Below are positions 1 through 7,833 of a stretch of DNA of 35,384 nt, one piece after another. The position numbers and the translations under genes were made by a program. Below the pieces are notes generated by a model that saw only the letters and a list, made by a program, of their open reading frames with translations, had not been told where the DNA came from and searched no databases. The stretch's first letter is position 1; the number at the start of each line of letters is the position of its first letter. The DNA comes from Bacteroidota bacterium (GTDB lineage: Bacteria; Bacteroidota; Bacteroidia; NS11-12g; UBA955), in assembly GCA_947496065.1 (NCBI GenBank), contig CANMBF010000002.1:138788-174171 (forward strand). The letters are read 5' to 3'.

Positions 1-326
1 CTGAAAACGATGAGTCCCACCAACCAAATGGTGAGCAAGCCAGCCAAGGCCGAAGGAAAACGAATGGCCCATTCAGTGAGTCCAAAATACTTTATGGATA
101 ATACTTGCAACCATATCATTAAAGGTGGTTTGGTATTGTATAAATCGGGCTGATGCTCGTAAGTGGTTACGATGTAATTGTGCGACGAGTGCATTTCGGC
201 CGCATTCACAGCCAAGCGCGACTCGTCCCACTGCACAATAGGCAGTTTACCTAAACCATAAAATTGTGTGAGTACACTGTAGAGTAATGTAAAAAAAAGT
301 AGACTTAAAACAACCTTATTCTTCAT
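1..326 (-). CDS. GT39/ArnT-like membrane glycosyltransferase, N-terminal part (runs off the left edge)
   Basis: The reading frame starts at an ATG (complement of 324-326) and stays open to the window edge, giving about 108 residues. It begins with a hydrophobic segment (residues about 4-20), then a short exoplasmic loop with VQWDESRLAVNAAEM, then NTKPPLMIWLQ and a second hydrophobic stretch. The acidic DE pair after the first helix and the KPPL motif are typical of the GT-C fold of the dolichyl-phosphate-mannose/ArnT family (GT39), which moves sugars from polyprenyl-phosphate donors to lipids or proteins on the outer face of the inner membrane. It starts 13 bp after the cyanophycin synthetase stop, so the two probably share a transcript. 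The acceptor cannot be told from this fragment. The family call is fairly sure; the exact role is unknown. Confidence 0.8.
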   Translation of the reverse strand, partial: MKNKVVLSLLFFTLLYSVLTQFYGLGKLPIVQWDESRLAVNAAEMHSSHNYIVTTYEHQPDLYNTKPPLMIWLQVLSIKYFGLTEWAIRFPSALAGLLTIWLVGLIVF

Positions 327-339
327 TACAAACTAGCGA

Positions 340-2970
340 CTAAGCCTTTGCCATTACTGCATTTTCTTCGGCTTCTTTTAATTCCATAATTTGCTCCAAT
401 GCATCAGGAATTACATCGCTACAAATTACTATGAAAGCATCTTTTTCAGCATGGCGGATGGCATAATTGATGGCCTCTTTTTCAAGCGGCAATACAGTGA
501 TTTTTTTATGTTCATCAACTTCTTTGATACCGCGTATCATCAAATCGATGATATCATTTTCCGAGCGACCTCTTAAATTGCGGTCTTGGCGAATGATAAT
601 TTCATCAAATATTTTAGCTGCTTCAGCACCTAATGATATGGTATCCTCATCACGCCTATCGCCTACCCCTGCTATGATACCAATCTTTTTGCTTGCATCG
701 GTTTTTGCGATAAATTTACCAATGGCTTGTATGCCCGCAGTGTTGTGCGCATAATCTACCATCACTGTAAAGTTCTTGAAATTAAACATGTTCATTCTAC
801 CAGGTGTTTGTGCTGGTGAAGGAATAAATGTTTGCAAGGCCGACTTAATATCTTCGATTTTAAAATTGCGTAAATAAGCTGCTAAAATAACTGGTAAGGC
901 ATTGGCAATATTAAATTCAGCACGACCGCCAAAAGTCATCGGAATGTTTGTTACTTTTTCAACTCTTATTTTCCATGCGCCTTTCATAATGGTAACGAAA
1001 CCATTTTCGTAAACTGCTGCTAAACCACCTTTTTTAGTATGTTCTACAATTCTTGGGTTGTTTTCGTCCATGCTAAAAAAAGCAACTTTACATTCCAAGC
1101 CCTCTTTCATTTTATAAACCAAATCATCATCGGCATTTAAAATGGCATACCCTTCTGGAAATACACTTTCAACAACAACTGCTTTTACGCGGGCCAATTG
1201 TTCGATGGTATCAATGCCCTGCAAGCCCAAATGATCGGCTGCTATATTGGTAACAATACCAATATCGCAATTGTGAAAACCTAAACCAGCTTTTAAAATT
1301 CCACCTCTTGCACATTCTAAAACAGCAAAATCAACTGTAGGATCTTTCAACACAAACTCGGCAGAAATAGGACCCGTACAATCGCCCTTCATCATCATTT
1401 CATTTTGAATGTAGACACCATCGGTGGTGGTATAACCAACTTTATGACCAACCTGCTTACACAAATGCGCCATTAAACGGGTGGTGGTGGTTTTACCATT
1501 GGTACCAGTAATTGCTACAATTGGAATGCGGGCAGATGATCCTGGAGGATATAACATATCAATCACAGGTTCTGCAACGTTTCTTGCTAAACCTTCAGTT
1601 GGATCTAAGTGCATTCTAAAACCTGGGGCTGCATTCACTTCTAAAACGGCGCCTCCGTTTTCACTAATCGGTGTACTTAAATCGGGTGCCATGATATCAA
1701 TACCACAAATATCTAAACCAATGATACGAGCAATGCGTTCGCACATAAAAATATTACTTGGGTGAACAATATCTGTAATATCTGTTGCGGTTCCTCCTGT
1801 GCTAATATTTGCAGTTGGTTTTAATAATAATTCTTCGTTGGCAGGTAAAATCGATTCCAAGGTTAAGCCTTTATCTGCTAAAATATTTTCTGTAAAACTA
1901 TCAATCCTAATAGCAGTTAATGTTTTCTCATGACCATACCCTCTGCGTGGATCGCTGTTTACGACATCGATTAATTGTTGAATGGTGTGCTTGCCATCGC
2001 CAATTACCGAAGCAGGTGTGCGTTTGGCCGCTGCTACAAATTTGTAATTGATGACTAAAATTCTGTGATCATGCCCTGTTATAAATTTTTCTACAATGAT
2101 AGAACGTGAATATTTCTTAGCGGCTTCGAAACCTTCTTTTAATTCTTCCCATGTGCGCATGTTAGTAGTAGCACCTTTGCCATGGTTGCCATTAATGGGT
2201 TTTGTAACCAAAGGATAACCAATGCGCGAAGCTGCTGCAGCTAAGTCTTCATTATCATAACAAATTTTGCCTTTGGGCACTGGTATTTCTGCCGCCTCTA
2301 ATAAATTTTTAGTATCCTCTTTATCGCATGCTATCTCAACTGCAATGCTACTGGTAGTGCTCACAACAGTCGCTTGGATTCTTCTTTGATTGATGCCATA
2401 ACCTATTTGCACCAAAGAACGTTTGTTCAAACGAATGTAGGGTATTTTGCGTTTAATGGCTTCTTCGACGATACTGCCAGTACTTGGCCCTAAGCGATCT
2501 TCTTCGCGTATTTCTCTTAAGCGTTGAATATCCTCTTCAACATGGTATGGTTCGTTATTAATTAAAGATTCGGCTATGCGCACTGCTGCTTTAGCGGCAT
2601 ACACCCCAGCCTTTTGTTCGAAATAATTGAACACCACAAAATAAATGCCCTTGGTGGTAGTTTCTCTTGTGCGACCGAAGCCACAATTCATGCCTGCCAA
2701 AGTTTGTATTTCTAAAGCGATGTGTTCTATCACATGGCCCATCCAAGTGCCTTCCTCCACCCTTTGAAAAAAACCACCTGGCACACCCGGACTACAGCGG
2801 TGTCCATGCATCGTTGGGAACAATGTTTTAAGGCGTTCAAGAAACCCATCAATGAGGTTGGTAGGCCTTTGCTCCATGTCCTCTAGGTCGAGGCGCATTA
2901 CAATTAATTTATGTCTACGTATGCTCCAATAGTTGGGGCCGTTCATGGTTTTAATGTCTACAATTTTCAT
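340..2970 (-). CDS. cphA: Cyanophycin synthetase (CphA1 type)
   Basis: The 876-residue product has the full three-part layout of CphA1, which polymerises aspartate and arginine into the nitrogen store cyanophycin using ATP. The N domain (about 1-160) contains HVIEH at 79-83, matching the HxxEH metal site reported for the primer-generating hydrolase of some CphA1 enzymes. The ATP-grasp domain (about 220-475), which adds Asp, shows KPINGNHGKGAT and EVNAAPGFRMHL. The Mur-ligase-like domain, which adds Arg, begins with the P-loop GTNGKTTT at 489-496 and continues with VMVDYAHN and GVGDRRDED. Length is normal for CphA1 and too long for CphA2. The start is ATG. A run of eight G lies 12 bp upstream. 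A GT39 gene follows directly, and an aminotransferase gene is divergent. No cyanophycinase is visible in this window. Confidence 0.95.
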   Translation of the reverse strand: MKIVDIKTMNGPNYWSIRRHKLIVMRLDLEDMEQRPTNLIDGFLERLKTLFPTMHGHRCSPGVPGGFFQRVEEGTWMGHVIEHIALEIQTLAGMNCGFGRTRETTTKGIYFVVFNYFEQKAGVYAAKAAVRIAESLINNEPYHVEEDIQRLREIREEDRLGPSTGSIVEEAIKRKIPYIRLNKRSLVQIGYGINQRRIQATVVSTTSSIAVEIACDKEDTKNLLEAAEIPVPKGKICYDNEDLAAAASRIGYPLVTKPINGNHGKGATTNMRTWEELKEGFEAAKKYSRSIIVEKFITGHDHRILVINYKFVAAAKRTPASVIGDGKHTIQQLIDVVNSDPRRGYGHEKTLTAIRIDSFTENILADKGLTLESILPANEELLLKPTANISTGGTATDITDIVHPSNIFMCERIARIIGLDICGIDIMAPDLSTPISENGGAVLEVNAAPGFRMHLDPTEGLARNVAEPVIDMLYPPGSSARIPIVAITGTNGKTTTTRLMAHLCKQVGHKVGYTTTDGVYIQNEMMMKGDCTGPISAEFVLKDPTVDFAVLECARGGILKAGLGFHNCDIGIVTNIAADHLGLQGIDTIEQLARVKAVVVESVFPEGYAILNADDDLVYKMKEGLECKVAFFSMDENNPRIVEHTKKGGLAAVYENGFVTIMKGAWKIRVEKVTNIPMTFGGRAEFNIANALPVILAAYLRNFKIEDIKSALQTFIPSPAQTPGRMNMFNFKNFTVMVDYAHNTAGIQAIGKFIAKTDASKKIGIIAGVGDRRDEDTISLGAEAAKIFDEIIIRQDRNLRGRSENDIIDLMIRGIKEVDEHKKITVLPLEKEAINYAIRHAEKDAFIVICSDVIPDALEQIMELKEAEENAVMAKA

Positions 2971-3082
2971 AAAAAAATAAATGGGGGGGGTTAAGAATGT
3001 CAGGAATTTTTGTTAGTCTAGTGCAAAAAAGCAAAGATTTGCCATATAAACAAGTTTATGCGGTGTTATTCTATAAAATAAA

Positions 3083-3090
3083 TAAATTTG
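3083..3090 (+). promoter_or_regulatory. Candidate Bacteroidota -7 promoter element for the aminotransferase
   Basis: The octamer TAAATTTG fits the TAnnTTTG -7 consensus and lies 33 bp before the TTG start codon, giving a leader of roughly 28 nt. No convincing TTTG -33 element is seen at the expected distance, so the call is weak. Confidence 0.3.
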
Positions 3091-3123
3091 TGAGCAACAA
3101 AAAAATTTAACCCTTTAACAAAT

Positions 3124-4305
3124 TTGCATCACCAAGCCCTCCATCGCCTTTTTTTAAAACATGTTGGTCAAACATCTTCGGCTCCCCTTGCCCTGCAAAT
3201 AGAGCGGGCCGAGGGCATTTACATGTATGCAAAAGACAAAACGTATATCGATTGCATCTCTGGTATTAGTGTAAGCAATGTGGGGCATGGCAACAAGCAA
3301 GTCGTAGAAGCAGCAAAGGCGCAACTCGATAGCTATATGCATTTAATGGTGTATGGCGAAATGGTGCAAGCCCCTCAAGTGGAGCTGGCAACAAAATTAG
3401 CCAGTGTTTTACCGGCCTCACTTAACTCGGTTTATTTTGTCAACAGTGGCAGCGAAGCCATAGAAGGTGCTATGAAATTAGCGAAGCGTGTAACAGGCAG
3501 ACATCAATTTGTGGCCCAATATTTAGCCTATCATGGTGGTACGCATGGGGCCTTGAGTTTAATGAGCGATGCCTATTTTAGTCAGAAATTTGTACCATTG
3601 CTGCCAGGTATTTCTTTTATCCATCAAAATGATTTAAGCGAAATAGAAACAGCCATCACAGATGCAACTGCAGCTGTTTTTATAGAACCCATTATGGGTG
3701 AAAAAGGTTATGTACCTAGCGACATAGCTTATCTCAAAGCCATTAGAAAAAGATGTGATGAAACTTGCACTTTGTTGGTGTTCGATGAAATACAAAGTGG
3801 TTATGGGCGCTGTGGTAGTTTATTCGCTTTAGAAAAATATGGTGTAACTCCTGATATATTAATCTTAGCCAAAGGCCTTGGTGGTGGTATGCCTTTGGGC
3901 TGTTTTATTGCCGATAAAAAAATAATGGATGTATTCCAAGACAATCCAGTGTTGGGTCATATTAATACCTTTGGTGGGCACCCTGTAAGTTGTGCGGCTT
4001 CATTGGCAGCGCTTAAATATATTATCGACCACAAATTGGCCGAAAAAGCCAATGCCAAAGAGAAGGAATTTAGAAACCTATTGGTGCATCCCAATATCAA
4101 GGAAGTGAGTGGAACAGGCCTCATGTTAGCCATCGATTTGGAAGATAAAATCTATTGCAGACAGGTAATCGACAAATGTGTAAGTGCAGGATTATTAATC
4201 GATTGGTTTCTGTATAGCGAAAATAAAATCCGTTTAGCTCCACCTTTAATCATTGAGAATGAAGCCATTGAAAAAATTTGTGGCATTATTCTTGAGAATC
4301 TTTAA
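3124..4305 (+). CDS. Class-III PLP-dependent aminotransferase (acetylornithine/ornithine aminotransferase-like)
   Basis: The product is 393 residues, the usual size for this fold-type I family. Visible landmarks are VNSGSEAIEGAMKLAKR (cofactor phosphate binding), YHGGTHGALS, the VFDEIQSGYGRCG segment whose Asp contacts the pyridine nitrogen, and ILAKGLGGGMPLG, whose Lys forms the Schiff base. HINTFGGHPVSCAA is the usual follow-on motif. Such enzymes move an amino group between an omega- or alpha-amino donor and 2-oxoglutarate. The substrate cannot be read from the sequence, but the divergent position next to cphA makes an arginine/ornithine-related donor reasonable (inference). The start is a TTG; no in-frame ATG exists before residue 34, deep inside the conserved region. 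Confidence 0.9.
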   Translation: MHHQALHRLFLKHVGQTSSAPLALQIERAEGIYMYAKDKTYIDCISGISVSNVGHGNKQVVEAAKAQLDSYMHLMVYGEMVQAPQVELATKLASVLPASLNSVYFVNSGSEAIEGAMKLAKRVTGRHQFVAQYLAYHGGTHGALSLMSDAYFSQKFVPLLPGISFIHQNDLSEIETAITDATAAVFIEPIMGEKGYVPSDIAYLKAIRKRCDETCTLLVFDEIQSGYGRCGSLFALEKYGVTPDILILAKGLGGGMPLGCFIADKKIMDVFQDNPVLGHINTFGGHPVSCAASLAALKYIIDHKLAEKANAKEKEFRNLLVHPNIKEVSGTGLMLAIDLEDKIYCRQVIDKCVSAGLLIDWFLYSENKIRLAPPLIIENEAIEKICGIILENL

Positions 4306-4369
4306 AATAACAATGCAACCTTTTAAAAAGGATGTTGTCAAAATAACACATGAAATAAACAACATACAC

Positions 4370-5263
4370 ATGAAACAGAACAGAAAAACAAACGCAGTTA
4401 AAATGATGGCAAGTGCTTTATTCTTGGCTGGCTTATCCATCACTTTTTATTCTTGTAAAAAAGAGAAAAACGACACTTTAGAAACCATAGCTTCTGCTGA
4501 AGATAATTCTACAGCAGAGAATGAATTTACTTCGGTATTTGATGTAACAGATGATTTCGCAAGCAACGATGCCCGCACCAGAGGTGGCAATACCATTTTA
4601 CCAAGTGGCGCAGTTGTTAGCTTTACCGATAGCTCTTATAGCGATGGCGATGGTATAGAATGTACCATTGATTTTGGCCCTTTAAAATCTATTGCACCTT
4701 ACGGCTTACTTTGTAACGATGGTCGTTACAGAGCAGGCTTATTACACATCTCTTCTACCAACCGTTATGGCATTGTTGGTTCAGTATTCACTGTGACTGC
4801 AAACGATGCTGATCAATATTATGGTGGTAGCTTGCCAACCAGCTTAACACAATTAACAGGTACCATTGCATTGAGTCGTGTTTCTACCAATAGCGTAAAC
4901 ATTAAAGTTAGCAATGCTACTGCAACCAATTCAAATGGTAAAGTTTCATGGCAAAGTGATAGAACCATTACTAAAACAGTTGATCCAGGCATTGGTTTAT
5001 TAGGTGATGAGTTTGACATTACAGGTAGTGCAAGTGGTGTTAACCGCAATGGCGAAAACTTTACCATTACAATTGATAAAGCTTTACACAAAAAAATTGA
5101 ATTGGGTTGTGCACGTACCTTCGTGGTTGGTCAAATTACTTTAACCAATACCACTTCGAACAAAACAATCAAAATAGATTACGATCCATTCAGCAATGCC
5201 GCTTGCGACTTAATTGCTAAGGCTACAATCAACAACAAAGAATTCACTTACGTTGTGCGTTAA
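4370..5263 (+). CDS. Uncharacterised lipoprotein
   Basis: I chose the ATG at 4370 because it begins a good export signal: a basic start (MKQNRK), a hydrophobic core MMASALFLAGLSITFY, and Cys29 followed by KKEK. An upstream in-frame start would overlap the aminotransferase gene and bury the signal. The mature part (about 268 residues) is rich in Ser, Thr, Asn and short beta-strand-like stretches, with ITKTVDPGIGLLGDEFDITGSASGVNRNG typical of an extracellular beta-sandwich protein. Four Cys residues beyond the lipid Cys could form disulphides. I do not recognise a named family. It probably sits on the outer membrane. It is followed directly by a strong terminator. Confidence 0.75.
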   Translation: MKQNRKTNAVKMMASALFLAGLSITFYSCKKEKNDTLETIASAEDNSTAENEFTSVFDVTDDFASNDARTRGGNTILPSGAVVSFTDSSYSDGDGIECTIDFGPLKSIAPYGLLCNDGRYRAGLLHISSTNRYGIVGSVFTVTANDADQYYGGSLPTSLTQLTGTIALSRVSTNSVNIKVSNATATNSNGKVSWQSDRTITKTVDPGIGLLGDEFDITGSASGVNRNGENFTITIDKALHKKIELGCARTFVVGQITLTNTTSNKTIKIDYDPFSNAACDLIAKATINNKEFTYVVR

Positions 5264-5283
5264 TTGTAAGTAATATTAATTTC

Positions 5284-5320
5284 AAAGTCCCGAAAAAGTA
5301 ATATTTTTCGGGACTTTTTT
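5284..5320 (+). terminator. Strong intrinsic terminator after the lipoprotein gene
   Basis: AAAGTCCCGAAAAA (5284-5297) pairs perfectly with TTTTTCGGGACTTT (5304-5317) around the loop GTAATA, followed by more T. The next gene's ATG is the base right after the T-run (5321). Confidence 0.9.
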
Positions 5321-6445
5321 ATGCTGCAAAGAATACTCATTTTTTCTCTCCTCCTTTTGCTATTTGTTCAATGCAATACATCGGTTAATTCCAAAAAAAA
5401 GTCAGTTGCTGTTACCGATAGTTTTTATACGTTGCCGGATAGTTTTGCGAGCTTCAGCAAATCCTTTACCGATAGTTTAGATGCTTATTTCAGTCATGAT
5501 TTTAACGGCACCGTTATAATGACCAAGGGTCATAAACAATTTAAAAAAGCCTACGGCTATGCTGATGCTTACAGAAAAGAAAAGATGCCTTTGAATGGAT
5601 TGTTTCAATTGGCCTCGGTCTCTAAAACCATTACAAGCGTAGCAACATTGCTTTTAGTGCAGCGCAAACAAATCAATATCGATAGCAGTGTTAAATGTTA
5701 TTTAAAAGATTTTCCTTATGGCGACGTAACGGTTCGTCAATTGCTCAATCACCGCAGTGGTTTGGCCAACTACATGTATTTTACAGATGGTTATTGGCAG
5801 GATACAGGCCGTTGTATGAGCAACAAAGATTTTTATGATTTCATGGTGAAACACCAACCAACGCCTTATTTAAAACCTGATGTTTCTTTTAGCTATTGCA
5901 ATTCTAATTTTGCATTTTTAGTTGTATTAATCGAAGAAATTTCTGGCAAAAGTTTTCCTGAATTTGTGAGAGACCATATTTTTAAACCTTGCGGCATGCG
6001 CCATACATTTTTCTATGGCTACAAACCAGCATCGAACCAATCGCCTGTAATGACTGGCCGATTCGATAAATATGTCTACAATGAAACCTATTACATGGAT
6101 GGTATCTTAGGTGATAAAAGTGCATACAGCAGTGTAGAAGATATGTTCCTTTTTCACCGTGGCTTGTTAGATGGGCGTTTATTGAATAAAGACTTAATGG
6201 CCATGTTGCAAACCCCAAGTTTTGGACCGAATATTTATGGCGGCAGTTATGGCTTAGGTTTTCGTTTGAAGCTAACACCCAATGGGCAGTGGACCTACCA
6301 CAATGGCTGGTGGCGTGGCTTCTGGACGTTCTTTTGGAACCGCTTCGATAAAGATATTTGCTTCGTCATATTAACGAATAATCACAGCAGCGCAGGGCAG
6401 GTGGATGAAGTGATGTTGGGACAATGGTTGATAGATGCGAAGTAA
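5321..6445 (+). CDS. Serine hydrolase lipoprotein of the beta-lactamase/PBP4* family
   Basis: The 374-residue product begins with a lipoprotein signal (MLQRILIFSLLLLLFVQC, lipid Cys18). The catalytic serine motif SVSK is at 99-102, the YCN triad at 192-194 (YxN), and HNG at 327-329 takes the place of the KTG box, as in class C/esterase-like members (Pfam Beta-lactamase). Other family marks are LLNHRSGL and GLGFRL. Members are D-aminopeptidases, esterases or carboxypeptidases; true beta-lactam hydrolysis should not be assumed. The start codon touches the T-run of the preceding terminator, so its leader must contain the hairpin or be absent. It converges on the DUF1016 gene. Confidence 0.88.
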   Translation: MLQRILIFSLLLLLFVQCNTSVNSKKKSVAVTDSFYTLPDSFASFSKSFTDSLDAYFSHDFNGTVIMTKGHKQFKKAYGYADAYRKEKMPLNGLFQLASVSKTITSVATLLLVQRKQINIDSSVKCYLKDFPYGDVTVRQLLNHRSGLANYMYFTDGYWQDTGRCMSNKDFYDFMVKHQPTPYLKPDVSFSYCNSNFAFLVVLIEEISGKSFPEFVRDHIFKPCGMRHTFFYGYKPASNQSPVMTGRFDKYVYNETYYMDGILGDKSAYSSVEDMFLFHRGLLDGRLLNKDLMAMLQTPSFGPNIYGGSYGLGFRLKLTPNGQWTYHNGWWRGFWTFFWNRFDKDICFVILTNNHSSAGQVDEVMLGQWLIDAK

Positions 6446-6523
6446 AGCGTCTTTCTATAACACATCATGATTATAAAATTCAACTATAAAAACATATAGC
6501 TACTTTTACCTTGCGTGAAAAAT

Positions 6524-7618
6524 TTATTCTGTTACTAATTTCTTAAGTGTTGCCTTGCTTGGCAAAAACAATTTATACTGCGAGGCAAATATTTGTTTAT
6601 TATCCTTGGGCAAAGTAATTTCAACCACCGCATCCGATTTATCCTTGCAGATAATGATGCCTATCGTGGGCTTTTCAAATTTCTGTTTTATAAAACGATC
6701 GTAGTAGTTAACATACATTTGCATCTGGCCAATATCTTGATGTCTGAGTTTTCCAATTTTTAAATCTATCAAAACAAAACATTGCAATAGCCTATTGTAT
6801 AAAACAAGGTCGACATAAAAATTTTCTTCTTTGAAAGAAAATCGTACTTGCCTACCTTGAAACAAGAATCCTTTCCCCATCTCTAATAGAAAATGTTCAA
6901 TTTTGTTTATGATAGCTGTTTCTAAGTCGGTTTCTGAATAGCTAATTTTCTCGTCTAGACCTAAAAATTCCAAAACATATGGTGTCTTTAATACATCCTC
7001 AGGATTTTCTATTATCTGTCCCTTTTTTGCTAATTCTTTAACTTTACTCGGACTTTTGCTTAAGGTGAGTCGTTCAAACAAACCGCTCTCCAATTGCCTT
7101 TGTAACTCTCGAACGCTCCAATTATTTTGAATCGATTCAATTTCATAAAAAGAACGTTCATTCCCATCGTCAATTCTACTAAGTATCACATAATGCGACC
7201 ATGACAATTGAAATCGTTCTGAAAATTTTTTAAAGTAATTTTCTTGCAATCTCCGAGACACTGTCTCGGATTTTTTATCTAGCACCTGCATTGGTTTCAA
7301 TTTCCGAGACGCTGTCTCGGAAATTGAAAATGTTAGATAAAATTTTCTCATATTCTCTAAATTGTCAACCGAAAAACCCCTTCCAAACTCCTTCACCAAT
7401 GATTTACTAAGAAGCAATAGTGTTTGTTGACCGAAAGCTGCTTTTTGTTTTCCTTTTTGCTCTTGTTCAACAATCAGCTGGCCTATTTGAAAATAGGTGA
7501 AGACCATCAAACTATTCGTTTGCCTTACTATCTTTTGTCGGGCATTTTGAATCAAATCAATGGCTTGCTGAATGATTGCAATTGGATTGTCTAAGCTATC
7601 TATCTTACTATTTGCCAT
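6524..7618 (-). CDS. DUF1016/YhcG-type PDDEXK nuclease family protein
   Basis: The 364-residue product has the two-part DUF1016 layout. An N-terminal helical domain (about 10-175) has TYFQIGQLIVEQEQ, FSVDNLENMRKFY and LSWSHYVILSRI. A C-terminal PDDEXK-like domain has FYVDLVLYNRLLQCFVLIDLKIGKL with Asp270, Asp285 and Lys287 as likely metal-site residues, and GQMQMYVNYYD. The family is common in variable regions and is often linked to restriction or mobile DNA; its exact role is unsettled. Between FYLTF (93-97) and FSERFQLSWS (132-141) there is an extra stretch of about 30 residues carrying the repeat SETASRKL / SETVSRRL, encoded by two DNA palindromes 17 codons apart. The start is ATG. The gene is isolated on its transcript. 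Confidence 0.88.
   Translation of the reverse strand: MANSKIDSLDNPIAIIQQAIDLIQNARQKIVRQTNSLMVFTYFQIGQLIVEQEQKGKQKAAFGQQTLLLLSKSLVKEFGRGFSVDNLENMRKFYLTFSISETASRKLKPMQVLDKKSETVSRRLQENYFKKFSERFQLSWSHYVILSRIDDGNERSFYEIESIQNNWSVRELQRQLESGLFERLTLSKSPSKVKELAKKGQIIENPEDVLKTPYVLEFLGLDEKISYSETDLETAIINKIEHFLLEMGKGFLFQGRQVRFSFKEENFYVDLVLYNRLLQCFVLIDLKIGKLRHQDIGQMQMYVNYYDRFIKQKFEKPTIGIIICKDKSDAVVEITLPKDNKQIFASQYKLFLPSKATLKKLVTE
7252..7270. repeat. Coding palindrome, copy 1 (9-bp arms)
   Basis: TCCGAGACA and TGTCTCGGA flank a single C inside the DUF1016 gene. It encodes SETVSR on the minus strand and shares its core with the palindrome at 7295-7329. Confidence 0.85.
7295..7329. repeat. Coding palindrome, copy 2 (16-bp arms)
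   Basis: Perfect 16-bp arms (7295-7310 and 7314-7329) flank GCT inside the DUF1016 gene, with the same CCGAGAC core as copy 1. It encodes ISETASRKL. The two cores are 51 bp apart, keeping the reading frame. Confidence 0.9.
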
Positions 7619-7755
7619 TTTAGCGCACGATGATTGTTAATTTATTTTTGCTACTTAGTTAAAATTAATTATTAATAAATAATCTGCTATCAATTATAAT
7701 CAACATAAGGATCAAAACAAATATAATAAATATTGTAAATTGTTTTTACAATAAA

Positions 7756-7773
7756 GGCTTTAATAAGAAAGCC
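7756..7773 (-). terminator. Weak hairpin downstream of the VWA gene
   Basis: GGCTTT and AAAGCC flank AATAAG, and read on the minus strand the stem is followed by TTTATT. A second hairpin (ATTGTAAA / TTTACAAT, 7732-7752) lies beside it. The stem is short, so termination is uncertain. Confidence 0.3.
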
Positions 7774-7833
7774 ATTTTCTAGATAAAAATCAAAACAACA
7801 ATATTTAGAAAGAACAATTCAAAGGCAAACTTT

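Noticed and set aside
4253-4369. N-terminal extension of the lipoprotein gene starting inside the aminotransferase gene
   Set aside because: It would overlap the upstream gene by 53 bp and place the lipoprotein signal in mid-protein. The ATG at 4370 gives a normal signal.
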